DNA of 64,000 nt from IMG/VR virus record IMGVR_UViG_3300045921_000730, positions 62,001-126,000 of that record; one strand, written 5' to 3'. Below the pieces are notes generated by a model. It did no database searches, was not told the DNA's origin, and saw only the letters and a program-made list of their open reading frames with translations. The stretch's first letter is position 1. Every line of letters begins with the position of its first letter. Shown here one piece after another: positions 8,270 through 17,295 of this stretch. The stretch comes from a virus. The translations under genes and the position numbers were made by a program.

Positions 8270-8863
8270 TCAGCAAAAAGTCAAATTTGTGAGGCAAGAA
8301 ATCCACAAACAACAGCAGCATTTGCGTTACGCGGTAAAGTAAACAACGTGTATGGTATGACTCCAGCACAATTATTGAAAATGGAAAAATTAACAGATTT
8401 ACTTGCAGCAATTGGTTTAACACCAGGCAAAAAAGTTGCACGAAGCATGCTCCGTTATGGAAAAATTGTAATTGCAACAGATGCCGATTATGATGGGAGT
8501 GATATTTTTACACTTTTAATTAATGTATTTTATCAATATTGGCCTGAGTTGTTTGATAAAAACTATGATCCAATCATTTATCGACTAATAGCACCGAATG
8601 TAGTTGCATCCAAAAACGGAAAACGAGTACATTTTACAACAAGACAACAATATGAACTTGTAAAAGAAAAGTACAAAGGTTGGACAATTGAATACATGAA
8701 AGGTCTTGGTAGTATGCATAAAACAGATTGGGAAATGATCTTAAATGGTGAAACCGATACTCAAATCCCAATTATAGATGATGGAAAAATGAAAGACACA
8801 CTAACGCTGTTGTTTAGCGAAAATGCTGATAAACGAAAAGAATGGCTACAAAGTGACGAATAA
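8135..8863 (+). CDS. 39: Split-intein C half fused to topoisomerase II TOPRIM/C-terminal part
   Basis: Residues 1-45 are intein C: ESFILANGIVSHN ends with the His-Asn of block G. Ser46 is the +1 extein nucleophile. From there the chain reads SAKSQICEARNPQTT, then ALRGKVNNVYG and IATDADYDGSDI, the rest of a TOPRIM domain with its DxD metal site. An AAAGGAA ribosome-binding site lies seven bases before the ATG, inside the end of the endonuclease gene. Activity needs trans-splicing with 5066-6880. Confidence 0.92.
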   Translation: MQLNQHLFELIDIVDISPAGYCNMVDISVADDESFILANGIVSHNSAKSQICEARNPQTTAAFALRGKVNNVYGMTPAQLLKMEKLTDLLAAIGLTPGKKVARSMLRYGKIVIATDADYDGSDIFTLLINVFYQYWPELFDKNYDPIIYRLIAPNVVASKNGKRVHFTTRQQYELVKEKYKGWTIEYMKGLGSMHKTDWEMILNGETDTQIPIIDDGKMKDTLTLLFSENADKRKEWLQSDE

Positions 8864-8904
8864 ACAACAACTAATTAAACAATAGAATTTAAAGAAATTA
8901 AACA

Positions 8905-10251
8905 ATGAAACCGCAATCATCAAAATACGTTGAAAACGAAAGAAGAGAGTATTCTCTCTACGTAATGACTAATAGAGCAATTCCGTCAATCACTGATGGA
9001 TTAAAAGCAGCTGGCAGAAGAGTACTTTGGACAGCAAAAGATGGAAAAAAATACAAGTCAGCAACGCTTGCTGGTGCTACAATGCCAATTCATCCGCACA
9101 GCAGTCCAGAAGGCGCTATTGATACGCTAGCAGCACCATATGGAAATAATATACCCTTATTCAAAGGTGATGGTGCATTTGGAACATTACTTAATCCAAC
9201 GTCATATGGTGCTAGTCGTTATACATCTGTTTCTGTTTCTGAATTTACAAAAGATGTAATGTTTAGAGATATAGAAATTGTTCCAATGATGGAAAACTAT
9301 GACGGAACACTAATGGAACCCGTACATTTTCTTCCATTGGTTCCTGTTGTTTTATTAAATCCATCGGAAGGTATTGCTGTTGGTTTTGCAACAAATATTC
9401 TTCCTCGTTCACTGGAAGATATTATTGTTGCTCAATTAACCTTCCTTAAAAAGGGCAAAAAATATATCTCAACGCCTGTCCCCACGTTTACACCAACTGA
9501 TGCTAGAGCTGTTTTATATGAAGAAACAGAAAAAGGAACAGCATATTACTTTCACGGAAAGTACGATCAATTAGATGCAACAACAATCAAAATTACACAA
9601 CTTCCATATGGTCAATCACACGAAAAAGTAATTGATAAAATTGAAGAATTGAAAGAAAAAGATATTGTTGTTGACTACGAAGATAATTCTAAAGATACAA
9701 TTTCCATCACAATTAAATTCAAGAAGGGTGTTCTTCGTGATATGACCGAAGAAGATGTTTTAAAATCGCTCGGTTTAATTTCAAAACAATTCGAAAACTT
9801 AAATGTTCTTGATTTCAGCCATAAGCGAATCGTAAATCTTACAGCATCAGATCTGATCGCAAACTTTACGGAATGGCGTTTAACGTGGTATCATAATAGA
9901 TATCAAAGACTAAAAGATTTACTGCAAGAAGAACTCCAAAAATATTTAGATATTAGAACAGCAATTAAACACCAAGTAAACAATATAGCAAGAAAAACTC
10001 AATCAAGAGCAGAGCTCAAAGATTTCTTAAAAGAAATTAAAATAATTAATATTGATTATATTGCTGACTTACCAATTTATCGTTTCACTGAAGAAGAAAG
10101 AATTAAAAATGAACAAAGAATTAAAGAAGCAACTGAAAAAATGGAATATTATGACATGCTATTATCAAACGAAGAAGAAAGAAAAAAAATCTATATTCTA
10201 GAGCTTGAAGAAGTGTTGAAAAAATATACAAAGGGAAATTATAATACTTAA
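8905..10251 (+). CDS. 52: DNA topoisomerase II medium subunit (T4 gp52-like)
   Basis: 448-residue gyrA-like cleavage subunit. The N-terminal SITDGLKAAGRRVLW segment, a GNNIPLFKGDGAFGT stretch and GASRYTSVS with catalytic Tyr106 are clear. The C-terminal third is a long charged coiled coil (about 335-440), as in T4 gp52 (442 residues). No C-terminal DNA-wrapping domain of GyrA is present. It acts with the split gp39-like subunit encoded directly upstream. Confidence 0.93.
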   Translation: MKPQSSKYVENERREYSLYVMTNRAIPSITDGLKAAGRRVLWTAKDGKKYKSATLAGATMPIHPHSSPEGAIDTLAAPYGNNIPLFKGDGAFGTLLNPTSYGASRYTSVSVSEFTKDVMFRDIEIVPMMENYDGTLMEPVHFLPLVPVVLLNPSEGIAVGFATNILPRSLEDIIVAQLTFLKKGKKYISTPVPTFTPTDARAVLYEETEKGTAYYFHGKYDQLDATTIKITQLPYGQSHEKVIDKIEELKEKDIVVDYEDNSKDTISITIKFKKGVLRDMTEEDVLKSLGLISKQFENLNVLDFSHKRIVNLTASDLIANFTEWRLTWYHNRYQRLKDLLQEELQKYLDIRTAIKHQVNNIARKTQSRAELKDFLKEIKIINIDYIADLPIYRFTEEERIKNEQRIKEATEKMEYYDMLLSNEEERKKIYILELEEVLKKYTKGNYNT

Positions 10252-10255
10252 TACA

Positions 10256-10300
10256 CACAATACAGGCCTTATTGTGGTGATGCGATTCAATCGGCAACCA
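10256..10300 (+). other. Paired small hairpins between gp52 and next gene
   Basis: CACAATA / TATTGTG (10256-10276) and, just after, CGATT / AATCG inside GGT...ACC. There is no T run, so they are not clear terminators. Possibly an mRNA-processing or protein-binding site; function unknown. Confidence 0.3.
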
Positions 10301-10342
10301 CTAAATGTTTAAAGAACAACAAGTTCCCTTGAGAGAAATTAT

Positions 10343-10648
10343 ATGAATCAAAAGTTAATTTTTTCAAACAAAACATTCAGAGACATATCGACAAGAGCAT
10401 TTCAACTTTCTTTAAAAGATGGTAGAGATATTCGTTCTCGATACATAAAAGCAAAACATGTTAGTTTTTACAAAGCAGAGAAGTTATCAAAAAATGATAT
10501 GATAGAAATTATTTTACAAACCGAATTTGCGCCAGAACTTGTCGATGAATATTTAGAAAACGTCAAAGTTTGGCGTAAATACGAGCAACAAGCCATTGAA
10601 GACTGGCTACAAAATATAATGGAGGAAAAGGAAACAACACATGAATAA
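10343..10648 (+). CDS. Small hypothetical protein
   Basis: 101 residues, starting MNQKLIFSNKTFRDI, basic in the first half and acidic in the second. No family recognised. It overlaps the next start by eight bases, so the two are probably co-translated. A GAGAGAAATT sequence precedes the ATG. Confidence 0.7.
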   Translation: MNQKLIFSNKTFRDISTRAFQLSLKDGRDIRSRYIKAKHVSFYKAEKLSKNDMIEIILQTEFAPELVDEYLENVKVWRKYEQQAIEDWLQNIMEEKETTHE

Positions 10649-10889
10649 GCACTTTGCTTCAACAAAATCAAAAGTTTTGAATGATATTATTCGTATGAAT
10701 AAAGATCAATTAATCGATCTGTATGGGATTTCGTTTGAAGACGACGGGACTGTTTACGATTCAACAGAAATGAAAACGTTCTCCAGTTTAAGAGAATGGG
10801 CAAATTATATTGCTGAGCTTGAAGAAGAAGACAATTACGGTTCTTTTCAAAAGCGTCAGAGCAAATATACTTTTGACGATGAATACTAA
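10641..10889 (+). CDS. Small acidic hypothetical protein
   Basis: 82 residues, acidic C-terminal half (AELEEEDNYG). No family recognised. GGAGGAAAAGG lies upstream of the ATG inside the previous gene. It ends four bases into the convergent gene at 10886. Confidence 0.7.
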   Translation: MNKHFASTKSKVLNDIIRMNKDQLIDLYGISFEDDGTVYDSTEMKTFSSLREWANYIAELEEEDNYGSFQKRQSKYTFDDEY

Positions 10890-11296
10890 TTGAAAAATTG
10901 TATTGTCGAAACAAATGAATAATGCTTAGTTGTTGGAAGTATTATATAATTATGTTGTGACAACATGGCATTACTTTCCATTGGTTTTTTGCCTGGAGAC
11001 AAAGACCATGTAATATGGTAAATCTTACCATCTTTTCTAATTGTTGTGCCCTCAACTTCAACAACCAATGCTTCAACACCATTAATGTCTTGATATCCAA
11101 CAACTACAATTGTTGGAGACCACAAGTGTTGAGGTACCTGATTGATAGCACTAGAGGGAACATCAAACTCATATGTGACGTGATGAGCAACAACACGATC
11201 ATATTTTGGCGGAAACAAATCTAACAGCTCGCTTCTGACATTGTTGGGAAGAGGATATGCAAGATATCCTTGTTTTTTAAGGTGTTGTAATTTCAT
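10886..11296 (-). CDS. 2H phosphoesterase-like protein (candidate anti-CBASS Acb1 type)
   Basis: 136 residues. Two HxTx motifs mark the 2H phosphoesterase fold: HHVTYEF (His39, Thr41) and YHITWSL (His94, Thr96), 55 residues apart. T4 Acb1 (gp57B, 152 residues) is a 2H enzyme that degrades cyclic nucleotides of host CBASS immunity, and size and motif spacing fit that class. RNA ligase/cyclic phosphodiesterase-type 2H enzymes are the alternative. The start is the ATG at 11296; a hairpin of the repeated 11316-11338 type lies 20 bases upstream on its mRNA, and its outer stem covers the GCGGGAA region before the ATG. Confidence 0.6.
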   Translation of the reverse strand: MKLQHLKKQGYLAYPLPNNVRSELLDLFPPKYDRVVAHHVTYEFDVPSSAINQVPQHLWSPTIVVVGYQDINGVEALVVEVEGTTIRKDGKIYHITWSLSPGKKPMESNAMLSQHNYIILPTTKHYSFVSTIQFFN

Positions 11297-11302
11297 ATTA
11301 AT

Positions 11303-11423
11303 TCCCGCAAGGAAACCTGATGTTCTTTAGACGTCAGGATGAATTGCGGACCTTTCATTAGTTAAATTGAAAAATTCTAACGGAGCAGGAAAACCGCGTT
11401 GTCTTTAGCTACGCGGTAGTTTA
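11303..11423 (+). mobile_element. 121-bp hairpin-ended mini-element (IS605-type MITE candidate)
   Basis: The left hairpin CCTGA / TCAGG (11316-11338), with loop TGTTCTTTAGACG, is flanked by an outer CCCGC / GCGG stem. The right hairpin CCGCGT / ACGCGG (11394-11416) is followed by TAGTTTA. The right end supplies the TAA stop of the nucleotidase gene (minus strand, 11421). The left end sits in the leader of the 2H phosphoesterase gene. It is too short to code for anything. Confidence 0.5.
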
Positions 11424-11939
11424 TAGTCCGAGTTTCCTTAGTTTTTTAATCGTATCTGCGGCGCTTGTGTGTAAAATACCAATACCCCCTGCTGCAACCC
11501 AAGGAACAATTGATTTGTTTCTATCATCAATTAATATGCTGGTTGGTGTAGCAAACCGTGCCTTGTCTTTACTATTACGAACGAGATGAACTTTTGTTTG
11601 ATCAGTAATATGCAAGTGTTTTGCAACCCATGCACGCTTTTCGGGAATAGCAGCTTTAATGTGGCCTGTTGCCGAAAGAATTTCGGGGTTATATTTTTTT
11701 ACATAGTTCCATAGCTCCATGGCATCAGGTAACGGTGGCATTCTACCCCAAATTTCATTACCTTTCATTGCTTCTTGCTCAAGACTTTGCCAAAATTTAC
11801 GTTTATTTTCTTTTGCGTTCCATTCATTAGGTTTCATTCCAGTAATTTCTTCAGCGACACGATCAAAATCTACTAAAACGCCATCTAAATCAACATATAT
11901 TTTATATATTTTTTCTTCAAAAATCTGTTGTAATTTCAT
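11421..11939 (-). CDS. HAD-family 5'(3')-deoxyribonucleotidase-like phosphatase
   Basis: 172 residues from ATG 11939. An earlier in-frame ATG at 11981 would lie in the terminator of the upstream reductase gene, so I reject it. The HAD motif I DLDGVLVDF is intact (Asp-x-Asp), motif II Thr/Ser lies around ILSATG, and the late motif is ILIDDRNKS. The family removes phosphate from deoxynucleotides or related substrates, which fits its place beside ribonucleotide reductase and dCMP deaminase. Its stop codon lies in the end of the mini-element at 11303-11423. Confidence 0.75.
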   Translation of the reverse strand: MKLQQIFEEKIYKIYVDLDGVLVDFDRVAEEITGMKPNEWNAKENKRKFWQSLEQEAMKGNEIWGRMPPLPDAMELWNYVKKYNPEILSATGHIKAAIPEKRAWVAKHLHITDQTKVHLVRNSKDKARFATPTSILIDDRNKSIVPWVAAGGIGILHTSAADTIKKLRKLGL

Positions 11940-11952
11940 TTCTTCGGCCCTC

Positions 11953-11989
11953 AAAAAGCAAGTGGAGAACCTTAACTCCACTTGCTTTT
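11953..11989 (-). terminator. Intrinsic terminator after nrdJ
   Basis: 10-bp stem GCAAGTGGAG / CTCCACTTGC with T run on the minus strand, 20 bases after the nrdJ stop. Confidence 0.85.
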
Positions 11990-12008
11990 ATTTAGCAATA
12001 GTTAATTT

Positions 12009-15000
12009 TTAACCACATTTACTGGAACCACAATCTGCACACTTTTCGCATCCTTCCTGATAAATGATGTTATGAGATCCACAGTTTTGGCAGACTTTAC
12101 CTTCAATCTTCTCACCGTCCTTAATAAAGGATGATAGGTATTTCTTGATTGAAAACAAGAACGAACCTGCATACGCGTCTTCAACTTTATCAAGAGTTGT
12201 TACGATATTACGAATTAACACACCATGACGAAGATTGAGTGAAATCATACGAGCGACCTTTGTAACATTATTATCACCTGCAATCTTTTCGAGAACTTTG
12301 TTGATGTGCTTTTCAGGAATATTCTTCGTACGTGCAAGATCTGTTAACAACTCAACGGCATTGTTGGTTAATGTGTTCTTTTCGTGACTGTTTGTATGAA
12401 CAAAGAAACCAAACGGGCGTGTTTTGTTATCATCCCACCACAAAACCGTAAGATACCATTTTTTACCTTCTGCCTTAAGTGTTTTCACAGTTGCTGGTGC
12501 ACTGTCAGGAAGTTGTACATCTTCAAGAACGATTTCTTCATCGATGTCACTAATATTTTTTTCGTCTTTAGCAGCAAGAACTGTTGTCATTGTTCCTGTA
12601 CGATATGTAGTAACACCTTTAACATAACCTGAAATATATGCATCAAGGTAAATGTTTTTGAAATCTTCAAAGCTATAATCGTTTGGAACATTAACGGTCT
12701 TACTCATAGCACTATCGACCCAACGAGCAAATCCCTTCAAATCATTTACATGATCTTGAACGCTCATACCAAGAGCGGTTGCAGCCCAGTCTGCTGTCGG
12801 ATCCCATTCGCCGATCTTTTTCATAAAACGAACACCATAATCTTCACATAACACTTCCTTTGTAAGACCACGATTCTTGTCAATTTTATAGACTGTACCA
12901 TCGGGTGCGACGCCACGAAGAATTTCTTCGTCACCCTCTTTAGTAAATTTAAACATTTCTGTCTCATGCCATGCACCCTCATACCACTTTGGACACACAT
13001 CAGCAATTTCTTCCGGCATTGTGTTTACGATTACTGTACGAATGTATTCATGTAAAAACACTGGTTCAAGACCACCGGAAACCACATTTGCTAAAATAGA
13101 AGTGTTTCCCGTAGGTTGAATTGAAAGAAGTGAACTATTACGAATACCTGTTGTGCGAAGTTTTTCCATATATTCGTCCGAAAGATTAAGCAACTTTATA
13201 AAAGGACCTTCCGCATGCTTCACAGGATCACAATAAGAAAACTTACCTTTCTCGACAGCCAAATCAATTGAAGCTTCATAAGCTGTTCTGGCAATTGTAC
13301 TCATTACTTGTTCACGAAGTTGATTAGCGCGATCTGATGCAAAGCGAGCTTTCAACATATAAAGCGCTGACCCCCAGCCTAAAATACCAACGCCAATACG
13401 ACGCTTGTTTTTAATTGAATGTGCATATTCGGGAAGTGGTGCATTTGTCAAATCGTTAATATTATCAAGAAAACGAACAAGATATTTTGTATACTTCTTG
13501 ATTAATTCTAGATCAAACCCTGAACGATCCGAATTAACGAATTGTGTTAAATTCAAAGAACCAAGATTACATACACCAGAAGGTGCTAATGTCTGTTCGC
13601 CGCAATTTCCTGTATAACACCACTCAGTAGGAAATACATGTTCATTATGCATGACACTAATATCCCACACATCTGCAGATTCAACAGGCTTAACAGAAAC
13701 TACTTCAACAAAGTCTAAATTGTGGTGGGTTCTTTTATCAGACACTTGACTAATAATATTTTTAAGTTTTTGTTGTTTAACTGGATGAGAAATATCAAAA
13801 ACGTTAATAAATTTTAAAACTGCCTGTCCACCAACAGCAACATCCCAGCGATCATATGATTTATTATATTCTTCACCATTTGGAAACGATACATTTTTTG
13901 TCGTTGTATTCCATATCATTGCTGGAACCCCTGCAAAACTAATTAGTTTTGCAAATTCTTGTGCTAAATCTTTTCGCGAAGTTGTTAATGTAATTTTCAA
14001 ATTGTTTGGATCATCGCTAACACATCCGTCCGCGCTCAATAAACCATCAACGAATCCTTTGATATATTGATCGTTGCTTTCCCAAACACTTTGTGGAATT
14101 TTTTTATTACCAGGAGTTAATTTGTACTTGTTTAATAATATATCCACTAACTCCTCGTCGCTAAATTGAAAATACAATTCACTAGCGCCATAATTTTGTC
14201 GTTGAATTAATGTTGATGGTAATTTTTTCATTCTGTTTACTATAGATAGTACTCGTTCTGCCATTGAACGTTCTTGCATACTAAATGCAATACCACAATT
14301 GTAGCGACCATCAGACAATTCACTGATCCAACCATCTCCAAAGAAATATCCAACAAAGAATCCTTCATCATATGTTAGGGTAAGATCACCATAGATACCA
14401 ATATCTTCATTTCTATTCAATGGAATAAGATCTCCAATTTTAAGATCTTTGGTATCTACCTTATAGATGCGTTTCATCTTTGAATCATACACAGGCCAGC
14501 GATGTTCTCTAGTTGCTCGAATCATTTTATTTGCCCCAAAAGAAATTTCTAACAATTCTTGATTCTTTCCAGATAAACGACACGAAGCTAGAGCCCATGT
14601 ACCATCCAAAGATTTCACCTCAAATTGTTTTCCTTCTAGTGTTTCAATAGGAAAAATTCCTTGTTTTGTATGAACAAGAGTACCAGCTGGCATTGATGGA
14701 TTTGTTGCAAATACTGTTTCTGCATAATTTAATGGTAAGAAATAATTAGCACGATCAAGAAACAATACGCCTGGCTCAGCACGATTGTAAGTGCTTTCCA
14801 TAATCAAATTCCATAACCATGAAACAGAAATTGTGTTGTATACTTTTACAGGATATCCCTTTGATTTCCACAACTTAATATTTCCATCCCAATCAGTTTT
14901 GTATTGAGGATGTGTGGTGTCGGGAAAAATTAAATTCCACTTATCCAATTCCATGCGCTCTTGTTGTAAAACAGTATTGTTTGTATCGTCTGTGTTTTTT

Positions 15001-17294
15001 AAAATAGAATCAATTTCATTAATACGAACAACGCGCTCCATAAAATCATCTGTACAATTTACAGACACATTAAATTTTGTAAGACGACCCGGTTGTTGTT
15101 TTGCTGTAACAAATTCAACAATATCTGGATGCCAGCAATTATGAATAAACACACCATTAGCTGCGAAATTATGATAATCAGGCATCGAAATATCAAACGC
15201 TTCTTGTTCAATACTTTCTTCAACACGAATGATATGTCGACTACCAGAAACCGACAGATCAAGGTAATCGTTTAGCATTCTCTTGTTCAGAGCACAGAGA
15301 CTGTCGTTGTTTTGTAAATCCTTTGCTTTTTTAAATGTTCCATCACTTAACATAAACTCGTGATCTGGAGTACACTCAATAAAGTCATCATTGTCAAAAA
15401 CAACTTTGATTGTTTTCTTTACTCCCTTCGACCAAACAAGAAGAGCCTGACGAACATATACATTACCTAAACCGTCAGTGCAGTAAAGGAAGGGGTTTTT
15501 TCCAACCAGCTCTTTTACAGGAATCTTTCCTTCAGTAGTATTGATTGGGGTATTTCCTCCAATGCAGTCCAAAACGCCCATCATGGCACCCTTACGGATT
15601 TTTCCCTTTGCTTTTGTGTTGTTGCTTTTCTTACCAGATCCTGAAGTAATAATTTCAGAACTTTTATCAAAAAGTTCCATATACTTTACAGCACCGGGTG
15701 TCTCCACACCAATGCCGTGAATAAAAGCGCCACGCGGCCGAATGTATGAGAAGTTTTCTCCCCAACCACCTTCCGACTTTAGAGTATGTGCTTGTGCACG
15801 AAGATGTGATAGGATACCGTCCAAGCTGTCAGCATCATGTTCTACACGGGGACCTACATAACAATTGTGGACAACCACATTATTAACAACGTAACTTTCA
15901 TCTTCGTTAACAGAAATGTTAAAAACATAACCACTATACCATTCATCGGCCCGTTCAGGTTCAACCACGAATCCAAAAGCAGCTTTTTTTGGTCCAGTTG
16001 TTGAATCTTTTTTAACAGTAAAATTCAATCGATCATCCTCGTAGACTTTACTCATTTGCTGTCTAAATTCTTTAGTAAATGTTGCACCAGCAGATAGTCT
16101 TTTTCCTCTTAATCTACAAGGAATACCTACTATTGTCATTAATGTTTGAATTTCTGTTAATAGCTGTGAATTAATCAATTCTATATGAACCTCTCCTTGT
16201 TCATCGACAAACCCATCGCCATCAAACACGCCCAACAAAAAGCTTTGTTGTACGGATGAAGGGCTATTCCAGATTACTTCTGGAATTGACTTCGTGTCAA
16301 AACCGGCACCTACCAAACGATGTAATACTGTTGCAATAATTTGTGATACTTTCCTGACATAGGTTGTGTTATTTGAACTGTAAATTATATTTGGTGTAAT
16401 ACCAAATACTTGTTCAAACAATTCAACCATATAATCAACATGAGATGTTTCTTTTGAAGAATTGTAGGCAATATTAAATGCGTCAACCTCATACAGTGAA
16501 GTTTGATTATTTTTGAACGTGCAACCATCAGCAACAAATCGACCGAGCAAATACGCAAACTTAGAATCAACATCAATGAAACGTTTTACTTCATGGCCAT
16601 ACTTAACCCCTGTTGCTCCTTGTCCGCCAACGTAATGTTTATTTGTTTTTATGCTTGTTTCATTAAACACAATCATGTTTTGATTAACATAATCCGCAAG
16701 AAGTTCAACCAAATCCATCACAACAGGAGATTTATCGCTAGTATGTTGGGCTAAAAACAACGTTTTCGTTTCTGATGATACTGTCCATGTGTCGTTTCCT
16801 TGATAATAAGGATGTTCAGGCGTACTGATAATATCTCCAGAAAGATAATTGGATGAAAATCGTTGCACGGGGCCTGTATAAAAGCGTGACATTGTGTTAT
16901 CAACACGACGATATCGTCCTTTATGAGTAAGGACCCAATCGCCCACTTCAACATCACAAATTTTCTTTGGACCGTTAGACGTTAACACCTCAACGTCCGG
17001 ATGAAAACAATTCATCAGCGTGGTGCCACCCCACTCTGTTCCTGCGTTAGCATAAATACGACCACCGGCTGTTGCTTTAAAGTTTGTTAAAAGATCATAA
17101 AACTTTTCCGTCCACTCTTTTCGTAATTCTTCTGTTTTTTCAACAGAAGCTGTTGCTGATGCCACGCGATAAAGCGTATCATTAATTGTTAAATCATTAT
17201 AGTCCTTATATGTTGATGCCCAAACTTCTTCAGAAAAACTGTCTTGAAAAGTTGTAGAAGTTATATCATTTGTTTGTTGTTTTGTTCGTGACAT
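12009..17294 (-). CDS. nrdJ: Class II (B12-dependent) ribonucleotide reductase with three inteins
   Basis: 1,761-residue precursor; removing three inteins (96-477, 577-719, 867-1230) leaves about 872 residues. Class II features: no separate small subunit is needed, the NPCGE active-site loop and CNLGSLNL are present, IQPTGNTSILANVVSGG follows, and a C-terminal cysteine cluster (CQNCGSHN ... CADCGSSKCG) is typical of NrdJ. It would make deoxynucleotides with adenosylcobalamin, independent of oxygen. Each intein sits before a Cys: the redox Cys of NCYVG, the Cys of DCWHPD, and the catalytic Cys of PCGE. Protein is inactive until all are spliced. dCMP deaminase begins one base upstream. Confidence 0.93.
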   Translation of the reverse strand: MSRTKQQTNDITSTTFQDSFSEEVWASTYKDYNDLTINDTLYRVASATASVEKTEELRKEWTEKFYDLLTNFKATAGGRIYANAGTEWGGTTLMNCFHPDVEVLTSNGPKKICDVEVGDWVLTHKGRYRRVDNTMSRFYTGPVQRFSSNYLSGDIISTPEHPYYQGNDTWTVSSETKTLFLAQHTSDKSPVVMDLVELLADYVNQNMIVFNETSIKTNKHYVGGQGATGVKYGHEVKRFIDVDSKFAYLLGRFVADGCTFKNNQTSLYEVDAFNIAYNSSKETSHVDYMVELFEQVFGITPNIIYSSNNTTYVRKVSQIIATVLHRLVGAGFDTKSIPEVIWNSPSSVQQSFLLGVFDGDGFVDEQGEVHIELINSQLLTEIQTLMTIVGIPCRLRGKRLSAGATFTKEFRQQMSKVYEDDRLNFTVKKDSTTGPKKAAFGFVVEPERADEWYSGYVFNISVNEDESYVVNNVVVHNCYVGPRVEHDADSLDGILSHLRAQAHTLKSEGGWGENFSYIRPRGAFIHGIGVETPGAVKYMELFDKSSEIITSGSGKKSNNTKAKGKIRKGAMMGVLDCIGGNTPINTTEGKIPVKELVGKNPFLYCTDGLGNVYVRQALLVWSKGVKKTIKVVFDNDDFIECTPDHEFMLSDGTFKKAKDLQNNDSLCALNKRMLNDYLDLSVSGSRHIIRVEESIEQEAFDISMPDYHNFAANGVFIHNCWHPDIVEFVTAKQQPGRLTKFNVSVNCTDDFMERVVRINEIDSILKNTDDTNNTVLQQERMELDKWNLIFPDTTHPQYKTDWDGNIKLWKSKGYPVKVYNTISVSWLWNLIMESTYNRAEPGVLFLDRANYFLPLNYAETVFATNPSMPAGTLVHTKQGIFPIETLEGKQFEVKSLDGTWALASCRLSGKNQELLEISFGANKMIRATREHRWPVYDSKMKRIYKVDTKDLKIGDLIPLNRNEDIGIYGDLTLTYDEGFFVGYFFGDGWISELSDGRYNCGIAFSMQERSMAERVLSIVNRMKKLPSTLIQRQNYGASELYFQFSDEELVDILLNKYKLTPGNKKIPQSVWESNDQYIKGFVDGLLSADGCVSDDPNNLKITLTTSRKDLAQEFAKLISFAGVPAMIWNTTTKNVSFPNGEEYNKSYDRWDVAVGGQAVLKFINVFDISHPVKQQKLKNIISQVSDKRTHHNLDFVEVVSVKPVESADVWDISVMHNEHVFPTEWCYTGNCGEQTLAPSGVCNLGSLNLTQFVNSDRSGFDLELIKKYTKYLVRFLDNINDLTNAPLPEYAHSIKNKRRIGVGILGWGSALYMLKARFASDRANQLREQVMSTIARTAYEASIDLAVEKGKFSYCDPVKHAEGPFIKLLNLSDEYMEKLRTTGIRNSSLLSIQPTGNTSILANVVSGGLEPVFLHEYIRTVIVNTMPEEIADVCPKWYEGAWHETEMFKFTKEGDEEILRGVAPDGTVYKIDKNRGLTKEVLCEDYGVRFMKKIGEWDPTADWAATALGMSVQDHVNDLKGFARWVDSAMSKTVNVPNDYSFEDFKNIYLDAYISGYVKGVTTYRTGTMTTVLAAKDEKNISDIDEEIVLEDVQLPDSAPATVKTLKAEGKKWYLTVLWWDDNKTRPFGFFVHTNSHEKNTLTNNAVELLTDLARTKNIPEKHINKVLEKIAGDNNVTKVARMISLNLRHGVLIRNIVTTLDKVEDAYAGSFLFSIKKYLSSFIKDGEKIEGKVCQNCGSHNIIYQEGCEKCADCGSSKCG
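13605..14696 (-). other. NrdJ intein 3, Ser1 start and non-canonical end
   Basis: 364 residues starting SMPAGTLVHTKQG after NP, with LAGLIDADG-like VGYFFGDGW and VDGLLSADG. It ends EWCYTGN, so the penultimate residue is Gly instead of His. Extein Cys follows (CGEQTLAPSG). Confidence 0.85.
15138..15566 (-). other. NrdJ intein 2, mini-intein
   Basis: 143 residues from CIGGNTPINTTEG to AANGVFIHN, with block B ECTPDHEFML. No endonuclease domain. It sits before CWHPD. Confidence 0.9.
15864..17009 (-). other. NrdJ intein 1 with LAGLIDADG endonuclease
   Basis: 382 residues. Cys1 starts CFHPDVEVLTSNG; block B is ISTPEHPYY; two LAGLIDADG-like helices are LLGRFVADG and LLGVFDGDG; it ends NNVVVHN before extein Cys. 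It appears complete for splicing and homing. Confidence 0.9.
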
Positions 17295-17295
17295 T

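Noticed and set aside
11940-11981. Longer nucleotidase start
   Set aside because: It runs through the terminator of nrdJ and lacks a ribosome-binding site; similarity to HAD proteins starts after the later ATG.
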